Part shown: piece by piece, positions 33,859 through 42,379 of the stretch | How the letters are laid out: each line of letters begins with the position of its first letter | Position numbering within the stretch: the first letter of the stretch is position 1 | NCBI RefSeq assembly: GCF_013694105.1 | Contig: NZ_JACEFG010000004.1 | Coordinates: 124,001-188,000 of the forward strand | From: Halobacillus locisalis | GTDB lineage: Bacteria; Bacillota; Bacilli; Bacillales; Halobacillaceae | Length of the DNA stretch: 64,000 nucleotides | Direction of reading: 5' to 3' | The notes under the pieces: model-generated | The model's input: the letters and a program-made list of their open reading frames with translations, nothing else | Database searches by the model: none | What the model was told of the DNA's origin: nothing | Made by a program: the position numbers and the translations under genes

Positions 33859-35541
33859 ATGAAAAATCCGGGTAGATGGAATGCGTTGGCTGGAACGGTC
33901 ATCTTAGTTGTTTGGTGCTTTATTTTTTTTGTGAGTAAAATTGATATTGCTCTAGGGTTAGTGTTCTTTGTGCTTGTTCCGCTGTTAGTTGAAGAAGTCG
34001 TGAAACACAAGGAAGGTAATCGTGCAGAACAGTGGTTATGGAAAGTGATGCAAACCTCTCTGCCTTTCGCTGGAGCGGGAGCGATATCTGTCACATTGCC
34101 TGCTGGAGTGGAAGCGGGGTGGTGGGCGGCTATTTGGTTCTTCTATACTCTGCTTCTTGCTTTCGGTGGTTTGATGCGTCTATTGGGCCGTGGAGTGCGA
34201 CCGATGGAGGAAACGATCATTGATATTGGTTTGATGTACATAGCTGTCGGTGGAGGGTGGCTCTTAATTGCTCAAGCGGGATGGTCTGATTACCTTCCTT
34301 ATTCGGAGACGATTGTCCAATTAACAGCTATCCACTTTCACTACGCGGCCTTTGTCCTTCCATTAGTGACGGGCTTCTTCGGGCGTTATCGCTCCGATGG
34401 AAATCGTGTCCGAAAAAGGTATATGCACAGGCCATACCATGTCCTTGCGGTTGGGGTCATCATCGGTCCGATCCTAGTTGCGGTTGGACTCGATCAAGGA
34501 CCTCCTGTAGAAGTAATCACTGTTGGTCTTTATGTCTTAATTCTAATATGGCTATGTATCTGGTGGATCTGGATGTCGATTGACTTGAGCACTTGGGCAG
34601 GGGCTGGCTTAAGAGGTGCTTCCTTAGTGTTACTTGGAACGATGGTTCTCTCGTTCTTATATAGTTTAGGGTTGATGATCGATGCGTATTCGATTACGGT
34701 GCATAGAATGGTCTCTTACCACGGCTTATTGAATGCTTTTGGCTTTTCTGTTTTAGCTGTACTGTCTTGGAGAAGGACGGGTGCGCCGCAACGTCATCGC
34801 TATACGAGCTTCCCTGTCAGCCGGGTGAGGGCGAGTGGATATATTGGAAATGACGCGGTGTACAAAAATAAATGGGTGGAAAGCTATCGATCGGAATCGG
34901 GGTTGATTCCGACCTGGAGGTTCTTTCAGAGCGACCGTTTTGACCCTACCACCATCCACCCTCTCGTAAGGCGGTTTTACTTGCGCACGGATCAATATGA
35001 CATGCACGCTTCTATTCGTTGGCAAAGGGGCTTCCGTAGACTTTCTGGTATGAGTCATCGTTTAACTAAACGCTTCGGACAGATCAATCTTCCACCTTCA
35101 AGTGATGTGGAGATGAACGGGGAGATTGTAGCTATATCGGATGAACAAGATGGACGGCGCCATGTGCGGGCCTGGATCAGGAAAAACAGGGAGACGGATG
35201 AGCCGATTTTTACAGCTCTTTACTCCTTTCATAAGCAAGCGGAAGAGCGCTACATGAATATTGGACTGCCTTTGCCGTTCGGTATGATGACGGGGGTGTT
35301 GCGTTTGCAGAAAGATGACGGGGATGGTCTTATTTTATCAAGTCATCAACGCGTGGATGCCAGAGGGGATGAAGGGGTATATGTGACGTTGGGGAGCTGG
35401 ACGATTCGTACGCCTCTTAGGGAATGGTTTCACGTTCAAGCAGATGAAAGTGGAGAGCTGATCGCGAAGCATTTTCTATCTCTATTGAACATCCCTTTTC
35501 TAACGATTACGTACCACATCCGCGAAAAAGCTGTGAAGTAG
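33859..35541 (+). CDS. YndJ family membrane protein
   Basis: A 560-aa protein. The first 315 residues contain about nine membrane helices and include LTAIHFHYAAFVLPLVTGFFGR, characteristic of the YndJ family; the remaining 240 residues are soluble and probably cytoplasmic, with a conserved SYRSESGLIPTWRFFQSDRFDPTTIHPLVRRFY stretch. B. subtilis YndJ (about 545 aa) has the same plan. Function unknown. GGGGGAATGAAGA gives a fair ribosome site before ATG. Divergent from the sigma gene. Confidence 0.8.
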   Translation: MKNPGRWNALAGTVILVVWCFIFFVSKIDIALGLVFFVLVPLLVEEVVKHKEGNRAEQWLWKVMQTSLPFAGAGAISVTLPAGVEAGWWAAIWFFYTLLLAFGGLMRLLGRGVRPMEETIIDIGLMYIAVGGGWLLIAQAGWSDYLPYSETIVQLTAIHFHYAAFVLPLVTGFFGRYRSDGNRVRKRYMHRPYHVLAVGVIIGPILVAVGLDQGPPVEVITVGLYVLILIWLCIWWIWMSIDLSTWAGAGLRGASLVLLGTMVLSFLYSLGLMIDAYSITVHRMVSYHGLLNAFGFSVLAVLSWRRTGAPQRHRYTSFPVSRVRASGYIGNDAVYKNKWVESYRSESGLIPTWRFFQSDRFDPTTIHPLVRRFYLRTDQYDMHASIRWQRGFRRLSGMSHRLTKRFGQINLPPSSDVEMNGEIVAISDEQDGRRHVRAWIRKNRETDEPIFTALYSFHKQAEERYMNIGLPLPFGMMTGVLRLQKDDGDGLILSSHQRVDARGDEGVYVTLGSWTIRTPLREWFHVQADESGELIAKHFLSLLNIPFLTITYHIREKAVK

Positions 35542-35607
35542 ATTCATTGTAGAATCTGCTTTTAGAATTGTCTATTCGGTTTACTCCCGGAATAAGAGAC
35601 AGAAAAA

Positions 35608-35650
35608 GAAAAGACCTCTTCTATTCGGGGGAGATAGAAGAGGTCTTATT
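35608..35650. terminator. Bidirectional terminator
   Basis: Fourteen-base perfect stem AAGACCTCTTCTAT / ATAGAAGAGGTCTT, nine-base loop, between convergent yndJ-like and ammonium transporter genes. Confidence 0.85.
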
Positions 35651-35663
35651 CGTGTTGCAGATA

Positions 35664-37061
35664 TTATTGAGCTGTTTTGTGGTCAGTCTTTCTGGGTTCG
35701 TTGTTCAAGCTGTCTAACCGGTGGAGTAGATCGACACCGAAGTCAGCCGTCGAACCTGGGTTCTCGTTGAAAATACCACGACTAGACTCATAAGCGGAGG
35801 AACCATGCTCAGCAAAGTCCAAGCCAGAGATTTCTTCCTGACGAGATACGCGAATACCGTTTGTCAGTGCTTTGATCAGGAGAACAGCACCTGCTGTAGT
35901 AGCCATTGTCCAAGCGATTACCGCCAAGATGCCGACTGCTTGAATACCTAGAAGGCTGATTCCGCCTCCGTAGAAAAGGCCGCCTTCGACAGAGAATAGT
36001 CCAACAGCGAGAGTACCCCAAATGCCGCAAATACCATGAACAGCAATGGCGCCTACAGGGTCGTCAATGCGTGCTACGCGATCAAGGAATTGAACGGCTT
36101 CGACTAGAATGACACCGGCAATCAATCCGATTGCGATGGCGCCGATCAAGGATACATTCGCTGTACCCGCTGTAATTCCGACAAGTCCGGCGAGCGCGCC
36201 GTTCAAAGTAAGAGAAGCATCAATCCGTTTGAATTTCGCTTGGGAGTAAAAAGCAGATCCGATAATTCCCGCTGAAGCGGATAATAGTGTCGTCGCTACA
36301 ACAGAAGGGATTAAGGAAGGATCGGCTGCGAGCGTACTTCCACCGTTGAATCCGAACCAACCGAACCATAGGATGAATACACCTAAAGCACCTAAAGGAA
36401 TGTTGTGTCCAGGGATGACGTTGACGGTTTTACCGCTATATTTACCAAGGCGTGGTCCGAGGAACATGACCGTCACGATGGCACCTAGGGCACCAGTCAA
36501 GTGGACGACTGTAGAACCGGCAAAGTCAACGAATCCGAGGGAGGACAACCATCCACCGCCCCAAACCCAGTGGCCTACTACAGGATAGATGAAGCCTGTC
36601 ATTAAAACGGTAAGGAGAAGGTAAGAGTTCAGTTTCATTCGTTCGGCGACAGCACCTGAGATGATCGTCGCACAGGTCGCGGCAAAGACAGCTTGGAAAA
36701 CGAAGAATCCGATTTGGTCTTCTTGTCCTGTAAGGAAGAACCCATCAATTCCGATGATCCCACCGCCAGACGTTCCGAACATGATCCCGTACCCGACAAC
36801 AAAGTAGAGTACAGCAGCGATGGACATGGTCATGAAGTTTTTCATTAAAATGTTGAGAGCGTTCTTCGATCGTGTGAAGCCAGACTCAACCATAGCAAAA
36901 CCTGCGTGCATAAAGAATACTAAAAAGGCGGCAATCATGATCCAAACCATGTCCAGAGACTGTAATACGGATTCAGGTGTTACCGCTTGTGCACTTGCGA
37001 TAACGGGGAAACTAAACAAAGCAATAATAAATAAAAGAGCGATTTTTTTCATTCGATTCAT
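35664..37061 (-). CDS. amtB: Ammonium transporter (Amt/NrgA)
   Basis: A 465-aa Amt family channel with a cleavable-looking signal peptide (to about ASAQA) and eleven helices. Hallmarks include DMVWIMIAAFLVFFMHAGFAMVESG, the MKNFMTMS stretch, FDFAGS-like VDFAGSTVVHLTGA, WFGWFGFNGGS and the twin pore histidines (VVHLTGA, AVHGICGIWG). The start is taken at 37061 after GGAAGGA; the ATG at 37052 and TTG at 37073 are alternatives. It is 24 bases downstream of glnK in one operon under a GlnR/TnrA box, so expression should rise under nitrogen limitation. Confidence 0.95.
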   Translation of the reverse strand: MNRMKKIALLFIIALFSFPVIASAQAVTPESVLQSLDMVWIMIAAFLVFFMHAGFAMVESGFTRSKNALNILMKNFMTMSIAAVLYFVVGYGIMFGTSGGGIIGIDGFFLTGQEDQIGFFVFQAVFAATCATIISGAVAERMKLNSYLLLTVLMTGFIYPVVGHWVWGGGWLSSLGFVDFAGSTVVHLTGALGAIVTVMFLGPRLGKYSGKTVNVIPGHNIPLGALGVFILWFGWFGFNGGSTLAADPSLIPSVVATTLLSASAGIIGSAFYSQAKFKRIDASLTLNGALAGLVGITAGTANVSLIGAIAIGLIAGVILVEAVQFLDRVARIDDPVGAIAVHGICGIWGTLAVGLFSVEGGLFYGGGISLLGIQAVGILAVIAWTMATTAGAVLLIKALTNGIRVSRQEEISGLDFAEHGSSAYESSRGIFNENPGSTADFGVDLLHRLDSLNNEPRKTDHKTAQ

Positions 37062-37084
37062 CCATCCTTCCAAAATAATCGTGA

Positions 37085-37426
37085 TTAAATGAGAGCGGCT
37101 TTACCAGTTTCTCCTGTTCGAATGCGGAAAACTTCCTCAATTGTAGAAACGAAGATCTTCCCATCACCAACTTCATTAGTCGCGCAAGAATCCATGATGA
37201 CATCAATAATGGACTCGAGTTCGTGATCTTCCGCAACCATTTCCACTTTCACCTTCGGATATAGCTTTACTTCGAATCGGCTGCCGCGGAAAATCCCTTC
37301 TTGACCTTTCTGTTGTCCACATCCAGCCACTTCTGATACCGTCAACCCTTTGACACCTAAGTGATCGAGGTTTTGGCGGAGTGTTTGGAAGGCTTCAGGA
37401 CGAATGATAGCCTCTACTTTTTTCAT
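37085..37426 (-). CDS. glnK: P-II nitrogen regulatory protein (GlnK/NrgB)
   Basis: A 113-aa PII protein. MKKVEAIIRPEAFQTLR opens the fold; the T-loop reads RGSRFEVKLYPKVK, with Phe51 where enteric PII has the uridylylated Tyr51, so control by uridylylation is excluded as in Bacillus. The B-loop TNEVGDGKIFV and C-loop RIRTGETGKAAL are intact for ATP/ADP and 2-oxoglutarate binding. It should bind the partner Amt at the membrane and, by analogy to B. subtilis NrgB, TnrA. GGAGGAG precedes ATG. Confidence 0.95.
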   Translation of the reverse strand: MKKVEAIIRPEAFQTLRQNLDHLGVKGLTVSEVAGCGQQKGQEGIFRGSRFEVKLYPKVKVEMVAEDHELESIIDVIMDSCATNEVGDGKIFVSTIEEVFRIRTGETGKAALI

Positions 37427-37454
37427 CGATCTTACTCCTCCTTATTCTTGTTTG

Positions 37455-37471
37455 TGTCAGGTTTTCTAACA
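37455..37471. promoter_or_regulatory. GlnR/TnrA box upstream of glnK-amtB
   Basis: On the minus strand TGTTAGAAAACCTGACA matches the TnrA/GlnR consensus TGTNANAWWWTMTNACA at 16 of 17 positions. It lies 29-45 bases before the glnK ATG, downstream of a plausible promoter (TTTACT-N17-CATAAC), a position suited to repression by GlnR rather than activation by TnrA. Confidence 0.8.
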
Positions 37472-37598
37472 CATCAAGTTATGAATAAATATAATCATAA
37501 AGTAAATATTCAGAAAAATCAATACACTTTATTGCGTTCATGTAAGGAAACGTGACATGTGGATGCTTTGGTAACCGTTTCCATTGTGATGAGGACAA

Positions 37599-37625
37599 TA
37601 AAAAATCCCTCTTAAAAAAGAGGGA
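37599..37625 (-). terminator. Terminator of the ribonucleotide reductase operon
   Basis: Stem TCCCTCTT / AAGAGGGA followed on the minus strand by T6. Confidence 0.8.
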
Positions 37626-37632
37626 GAAAAAT

Positions 37633-38670
37633 TTATAAGTCATCGAATCCGTTTGTTTCTGACACTTTCGTATATTGCCTGGATTTCTGTTCGAAAAAGT
37701 CTGATTTACCTTCATCCACGTCTTGATATGCCCGGATCCATTTGAGTGGATTCTTCTTGTAGGTTGGAAATGGCTTGTCTGCCCCGAGTTGCTTGCAGCG
37801 TTTATTCGCCATAAATCGAATGTAGTCGTTTAAATCCTCTAATGGGATCCCAGGGAAGTGGTGGCCGATGATGTGTTCGGCCCATTTAATTTCAAGCTCT
37901 GCAGCTTCAGCGAATGTTTCCGTGGCGAAATTTTGGAAATGTTCCTTATCCATGTCTGGGTTTTCGTAAAGCGTTTCTTTAAAGATGCGGGCGAATAAGT
38001 TTACATGGATTTGTTCATCACGATTGATGTAATTGATCATCGTACTTGTCGAGACCATCTTGTGATTGCGTGCTAAATTATAGAAGAAAGCGAACCCTGC
38101 ATAGAAAAACAACCCTTCTAATACGACATCGTACACAATGGACTTCAAGAAATTCTCCGCTGTTGGAGTTTCAATGAATGCCTCGTACCCCTCCGTAATG
38201 AACCTATTGCGTTCTAATAAGACCTCGTCGTGTTTCCAGTACTCAAAAATCTCTTCTTGTTCATGCTGGGGTACAAGGGATGATAAGACATAAGAATACG
38301 ACTGGTTGTGTACGACTTCTTGAAAAGCCAAGACTTGCATAAGGGCGGATAAACTAGAATCTGTTAAATAGTCAGCCACTTTTCCTGAGTAGTCGGTTTG
38401 AATCGAATCTAAAAAAGCGAGCAGCCCAATGATTTTCTTAAACGTATGCTTCTCTTCTGGCGATAGATCCGGCCATTGTTTCAAGTCATTGCTCATATTG
38501 ATCTCATTCGGAATCCAAAAGTTCGAGAGCATGTTCTTGTACATAGGGTAAGCCCATGAAAAAGCGGTATCGTCCCAGTTGAGAACGTTGGAGCTTTGTC
38601 CATTGATGATGCCTGTGGATTGGTTCGGGGCATCTTTATCAACGAGTTTGCGTGTTTGGATGTTCGTCAT
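37633..38670 (-). CDS. nrdB: Ribonucleoside-diphosphate reductase beta subunit
   Basis: A 345-aa R2 protein. Di-metal ligands are visible in FLDSIQ (Asp), FQEVVHNQSYSY (Glu, His), VVLEGLFFYAG (Glu) and NRDEQIHVNLF (Glu, His). The radical Tyr sits four residues after the His, as in E. coli NrdB (E-x2-H-x3-Y), so it is not a Phe-type class Ic enzyme. AGGAGGAACC lies before ATG, 15 bases behind the alpha gene. It generates the radical for ribonucleotide reduction. The last residues end FDDL; the usual C-terminal tail that docks to alpha is present. Confidence 0.93.
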   Translation of the reverse strand: MTNIQTRKLVDKDAPNQSTGIINGQSSNVLNWDDTAFSWAYPMYKNMLSNFWIPNEINMSNDLKQWPDLSPEEKHTFKKIIGLLAFLDSIQTDYSGKVADYLTDSSLSALMQVLAFQEVVHNQSYSYVLSSLVPQHEQEEIFEYWKHDEVLLERNRFITEGYEAFIETPTAENFLKSIVYDVVLEGLFFYAGFAFFYNLARNHKMVSTSTMINYINRDEQIHVNLFARIFKETLYENPDMDKEHFQNFATETFAEAAELEIKWAEHIIGHHFPGIPLEDLNDYIRFMANKRCKQLGADKPFPTYKKNPLKWIRAYQDVDEGKSDFFEQKSRQYTKVSETNGFDDL

Positions 38671-38685
38671 AATGTGGTTCCTCCT

Positions 38686-40887
38686 TTAGGATGAGCAGCT
38701 TTCACATTCATCAACAGCGCCTTGACTGGATGTAGACCTTGTATAATACGTTGTCTTCAAGCCAAGTTTCCACGCTTCTAAATGTAAATCTAATAATTCC
38801 TTTGCTTGGATGGAGTTCCGGACATATAGATTGAATGAAATGGATTGGTCGATATACTTTTGACGGGCAGCGTTCTGTCTCATGCTCGCCTTTTGATCGA
38901 CATCATACGCAGAGGGATAGAACCCGTAAGTGTGATGGTTCAAGTCAGGAGCCGTCACAGGAATCTTGAAATCTTTCTTTTCTTCGGAATAAAACCTCTT
39001 GAATATTGGATCAATGCTTGCTGTACTGCCAGCAATTAAAGAGGTGCTGGAGTTCGGAGCCACCGCCATCAGATAACCATTTCTTATACCGTTTCTTTGA
39101 ACCCTTTCCTGAAGAGCTCTCCAGTTCCAGGATTGCGATTGATCAAACGTTCGTTTAATGAAAAATGCCCCCGTTTGCCATTCGGACCCTTCAAAGTGAC
39201 CATAGCTACCTTTTTCCTGGGCTAAATCACTGCTCGCTTCAATGGTATAGAAGGCAATTGCCTGGTAGATTTCATCAGCATAGGCGATCGCTTCATCCGA
39301 TTCCCAAGGGATCTTCTTTAAAGCGAGCAAATGCGCCCACCCGAAGGTTCCGAGCCCTACGCCCCGGTAAGCTTGGTTCGTCAATTGCGCTTGCAGGACG
39401 GGGATGGAGTTTTGGTCGATGACGTTATCAAGCATTCGGACTTGAATCTTGATCAATCGTTGCAAGTGACCGGACGGTACCGCTCGCCCTAGGTTTATGC
39501 TGGATAAGTTACAAACGACGAAATCTCCGGGATCTTTAACCGTGATGATTTGTCCATCCTCCACATACTGCTGCTCTTGAGAGGAGGCGCTTTGGTTTTG
39601 GGTGATTTCTGTACAAAGGTTAGAACAATAAATCATCCCGGCGTGTGAGTTCGGGTTCATTCGGTTCACTTCGTCTCGATAAAACATATACGGTGTCCCT
39701 GTTTCAAGCTGACCGATCATGATTCTTTTCATAATATCAATCGCAGGTACGCATTCCTTTGATAGCTCAGGGTGTTCGATGCACTGCTGGTAGTACGTTC
39801 GGAATGTCCCGTCCCCAAGATGTTCGTCATACACATCCTCTAAGGCAAACCCCATAACCTGACGCACTTCGTGGGGATCGAATAAATACCAGTCTTCTCT
39901 CTGTTCAACAGCTTCCATAAATACATCGGGAATGGATACGCCGGTAAATAAATCGTGCGTGCGCTGTCGTTCGTCTCCATTATTTAATCGACTATCTAGA
40001 AAAGAGAAGATATCTTTGTGCCAAACGTCTAAGTAAACGGCAATCGCGCCCTGACGCTGGCCGAGTTGATCGACACTGACGGCTGTATTATTTAACTGCT
40101 TCATCCAAGGAATCACACCGGAAGAGACGCCTTTGAACCCTTGGATATCACTGCCGCGGCTTCTGATTTTCCCTAAATAAACGCCGATCCCTCCACCATT
40201 TTTACTTAGATTGGCGATATCGGTGTTGCTATCGTAGATCGATTGCAGGCTGTCATCGACTGTATCGATGAAACAGGAGCTGAGTTGCCCGTGCTGTTTA
40301 CCAGCATTGGCTAGGGTAGGGGTGGCCACAGTCATGTACAGGTGACTTAACGCCCAGTAAGCCTCTTTTACTAACCTGAGACGCTGGCTCTCTTTTTCCT
40401 GCGCCATCAATGTCATGGCGATGATCATGAATCGTTCCTGAGGCAGTTCGAATATCTCGTTCTCTTTGGATCTGGCTAAATATCGATCACTTAATGTGCG
40501 AAGTCCGATGTAAGTGAATAAATGATCACGTTCTGGTTCAATGGACCCTTCGAGTTCTTCGATGTCTGATTGACTGTAATAGGTAAGAAGTTTCCTGGAA
40601 TAAATCCCTTTATCTATAAGAGAAACGATTAAGTCATGAAAGTTCACATAAGCATTCTGTTGTTGTCGGTTCGCTCTAGATTGTTTATACATCCAGTTCA
40701 AATACACGCGACTTGCGACGAATGTCCAGTCTGGACTCGCTTCATCAATTTCTGCTAAGCAGGCTAAAACCACCTCCTGAGTATGAGCGTCCAGGCTTTT
40801 GGCGTTCGTTTTCCCGAGTACGTCACGGATGGGGAGGTGAGGGAACGCTTCCTCTAACCATGTTGTTTCTAAAGTTATACTGTTCAT
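38686..40887 (-). CDS. nrdA: Ribonucleoside-diphosphate reductase alpha subunit
   Basis: A 733-aa R1 protein. ATG at 40887 follows AAAAAGGAGTG; the frame is open upstream into riboswitch sequence and is not coding there. Visible hallmarks: SSCFIDTVDDSLQSIYDS (first active-site Cys), NLSKNGGGIGVYLGKIRS, SNLCTEI with PGDFVVCNLSSINLG (thiyl Cys and partner), APNSSTSLIAGSTASIDP, TYYTRS, and a C-terminal CESCSS swinging thiol pair. It reduces NDPs to dNDPs with the beta subunit. It sits behind a cobalamin riboswitch and terminator, so it should be made when B12 is scarce. Confidence 0.94.
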   Translation of the reverse strand: MNSITLETTWLEEAFPHLPIRDVLGKTNAKSLDAHTQEVVLACLAEIDEASPDWTFVASRVYLNWMYKQSRANRQQQNAYVNFHDLIVSLIDKGIYSRKLLTYYSQSDIEELEGSIEPERDHLFTYIGLRTLSDRYLARSKENEIFELPQERFMIIAMTLMAQEKESQRLRLVKEAYWALSHLYMTVATPTLANAGKQHGQLSSCFIDTVDDSLQSIYDSNTDIANLSKNGGGIGVYLGKIRSRGSDIQGFKGVSSGVIPWMKQLNNTAVSVDQLGQRQGAIAVYLDVWHKDIFSFLDSRLNNGDERQRTHDLFTGVSIPDVFMEAVEQREDWYLFDPHEVRQVMGFALEDVYDEHLGDGTFRTYYQQCIEHPELSKECVPAIDIMKRIMIGQLETGTPYMFYRDEVNRMNPNSHAGMIYCSNLCTEITQNQSASSQEQQYVEDGQIITVKDPGDFVVCNLSSINLGRAVPSGHLQRLIKIQVRMLDNVIDQNSIPVLQAQLTNQAYRGVGLGTFGWAHLLALKKIPWESDEAIAYADEIYQAIAFYTIEASSDLAQEKGSYGHFEGSEWQTGAFFIKRTFDQSQSWNWRALQERVQRNGIRNGYLMAVAPNSSTSLIAGSTASIDPIFKRFYSEEKKDFKIPVTAPDLNHHTYGFYPSAYDVDQKASMRQNAARQKYIDQSISFNLYVRNSIQAKELLDLHLEAWKLGLKTTYYTRSTSSQGAVDECESCSS

Positions 40888-40909
40888 CTTTTCACTCCTT
40901 TTTGAACAT

Positions 40910-40940
40910 AAAAAAATCCGCTCGAATTTGAGCGGATGAG
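40910..40940 (-). terminator. Riboswitch-linked terminator before nrdA
   Basis: Stem ATCCGCTC / GAGCGGAT followed on the minus strand by T6, lying between the cobalamin aptamer and the alpha gene. It is the likely off-switch. Confidence 0.85.
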
Positions 40941-41021
40941 ACCATGAAACGAAGGCATAAAAAAAGAAGATGCGTTCGTTCCATCGCATCATCTCCTCAA
41001 TCCCCGAAGAAGTTGAAACTA

Positions 41022-41186
41022 CTACGAACGAAGACAGGTCTCCTGGCTTGCGCACGATCTTACTCTGGTCCTTCCCGTACGAAAAGTACAGTGGAAAATC
41101 CATTTCGCGTACGCTTACAGTTGCGGGGGCAGCTCCGGTGTTTCACCGGATTCCCTATTAAGCCTTAACGGCATCTTCTGTTCGTG
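41022..41186 (-). promoter_or_regulatory. Cobalamin riboswitch
   Basis: Read on the minus strand: P1 arm ACGAACAGAAGA, then AGGGAATCCGGTGAAACACC, GGAGCTGCCCCCGCAACTGT, AAGCG, a variable hairpin region, GGGAAGGACC, and the closing AAGCCAGGAGACCTG with the other P1 arm TCTTCGTTCGT. The B12 box (GCCAGGAGACCTG) is a close match. Ligand should be adenosylcobalamin and the effect repression of the B12-independent reductase. Confidence 0.96.
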
Positions 41187-41426
41187 GATACTATATGTAG
41201 TTATATTTGATTAGTGGTTAGCTTATATGGTGTATTTAGCATATCGAACAAACGGATAATGTGCAACTGTTTTTTGGTTTTACTGGTTTCTGTTAGTCTC
41301 CTGACTGGGCATTACTTCAGGTTCTTACGGTCATAATCATTATTATCATTTGTTGCATGGAGTGTGTGTTTACTAAAGGATTTACTTTATAATGGAAGAA
41401 AAAGCGTATGAAGGGATGTTGGAACG

Positions 41427-42107
41427 ATGGAATCATTCAATTGGCATAAAGAAGCGGAGAAACAATGGGACCTTCGGGCAGAATCATGGAATCAGCGAAG
41501 TCAAGATATGTGGGATAACGGTAGCAGGAAATCGATTGTTCCTTTTTTGGAGTCTTACATAGAGAAAGGTGCATCCCTTGCAGATCTAGGATGTGGAGAT
41601 GGATATGGATCCTATAAGTTGCATCAGTCAGGATACAGGGTGACGGGGTTGGACTTATCACAAGATATGATTGAACGTGCTAATGCACGTATGAAAACAG
41701 ATGGTCTGAATTTTGTGCAAGGGGATCTGACGGACTTGCCTTTTGAAAGCGAGAGTTTTGATGGGATTATGGCCATCAATTCTTTGGAATGGACAGAGGT
41801 TCCATATCAAGGATTGGAGGAAATGAAGCGCATTTTGAATCCGGGCGGAAAGCTTTGTATTGGACTTCTGGGACCGACGGCGATGCCGCGGGTGAATAGC
41901 TACCGCCGCTTATTTGGAGAAGAAGTGATTTGCAATACGATGATGCCGTGGGAATTCAGTAGGATGGCAGAAGAGACAGGTTGGCTACACCTTGGTGGAG
42001 AAGGCGTGTACAAACGAGGAGTTCAGGCAGAGTTGATTGAGTCACTTGATGAGGATATGAAACAAGCGTTGACGTTCATGTGGTTATTCATGTTCGAGAA
42101 AAAATAA
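41427..42107 (+). CDS. Class I SAM-dependent methyltransferase
   Basis: A 226-aa methyltransferase of the Methyltransf_11/25 type. Motif I is ASLADLGCGDGYGSYKLHQSGY (SAM binding), followed by VTGLDLSQDMIERA (acidic ribose ligand), DLPFESESFDGIMAINSLEW and EEMKRILNPGGKL (post-I to III). The substrate is unknown. The ribosome site is weak (GGATGTTGGAACG). It is followed by a small membrane protein gene, perhaps on the same transcript. Confidence 0.85.
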   Translation: MESFNWHKEAEKQWDLRAESWNQRSQDMWDNGSRKSIVPFLESYIEKGASLADLGCGDGYGSYKLHQSGYRVTGLDLSQDMIERANARMKTDGLNFVQGDLTDLPFESESFDGIMAINSLEWTEVPYQGLEEMKRILNPGGKLCIGLLGPTAMPRVNSYRRLFGEEVICNTMMPWEFSRMAEETGWLHLGGEGVYKRGVQAELIESLDEDMKQALTFMWLFMFEKK

Positions 42108-42183
42108 TGTCGTTGAAATGATTGAAAACAGGAGTATGATAGGCTTATATCACTCATTGAGCGAGACTATAAAGAGGGATAAG

Positions 42184-42330
42184 ATGGTTGCTTGGCTTCA
42201 TGCTATTCCATCGATTCGCTTTTTATTTATTGGTTTCTTTTCACTCACAGCATTGAGTCTTCTTGCTTTTCAATCTGTTGCTACTTTTCACGCGTTCTTA
42301 GATTTCTTTGAGGCCTTTCATCGGAAATAA
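42184..42330 (+). CDS. Small membrane protein, 48 aa
   Basis: A 48-aa frame MVAWLHAIPSIRFLFIGFFS and onward with one or two hydrophobic stretches, ending AFHRK. AGAGGGATAAG precedes the ATG at 42184; an in-frame ATG 22 codons upstream lacks a ribosome site. The gene lies 76 bases after the methyltransferase and ends in a terminator, so co-transcription is likely. No known family. Confidence 0.5.
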   Translation: MVAWLHAIPSIRFLFIGFFSLTALSLLAFQSVATFHAFLDFFEAFHRK

Positions 42331-42364
42331 AAACAAACGCTCAGGATGTTCTGAGCGTTTTTTA
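42331..42364. terminator. Terminator between convergent genes
   Basis: Ten-base perfect stem AAACGCTCAG / CTGAGCGTTT with a T run on the plus strand and a shorter one on the minus strand. Confidence 0.82.
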
Positions 42365-42379
42365 TATGATTTCTTAAGG

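Noticed and set aside
40888-41103. 72-codon N-terminal extension of the reductase alpha subunit
   Set aside because: It would be translated from the cobalamin aptamer and terminator. The ATG at 40887 has a proper ribosome site.
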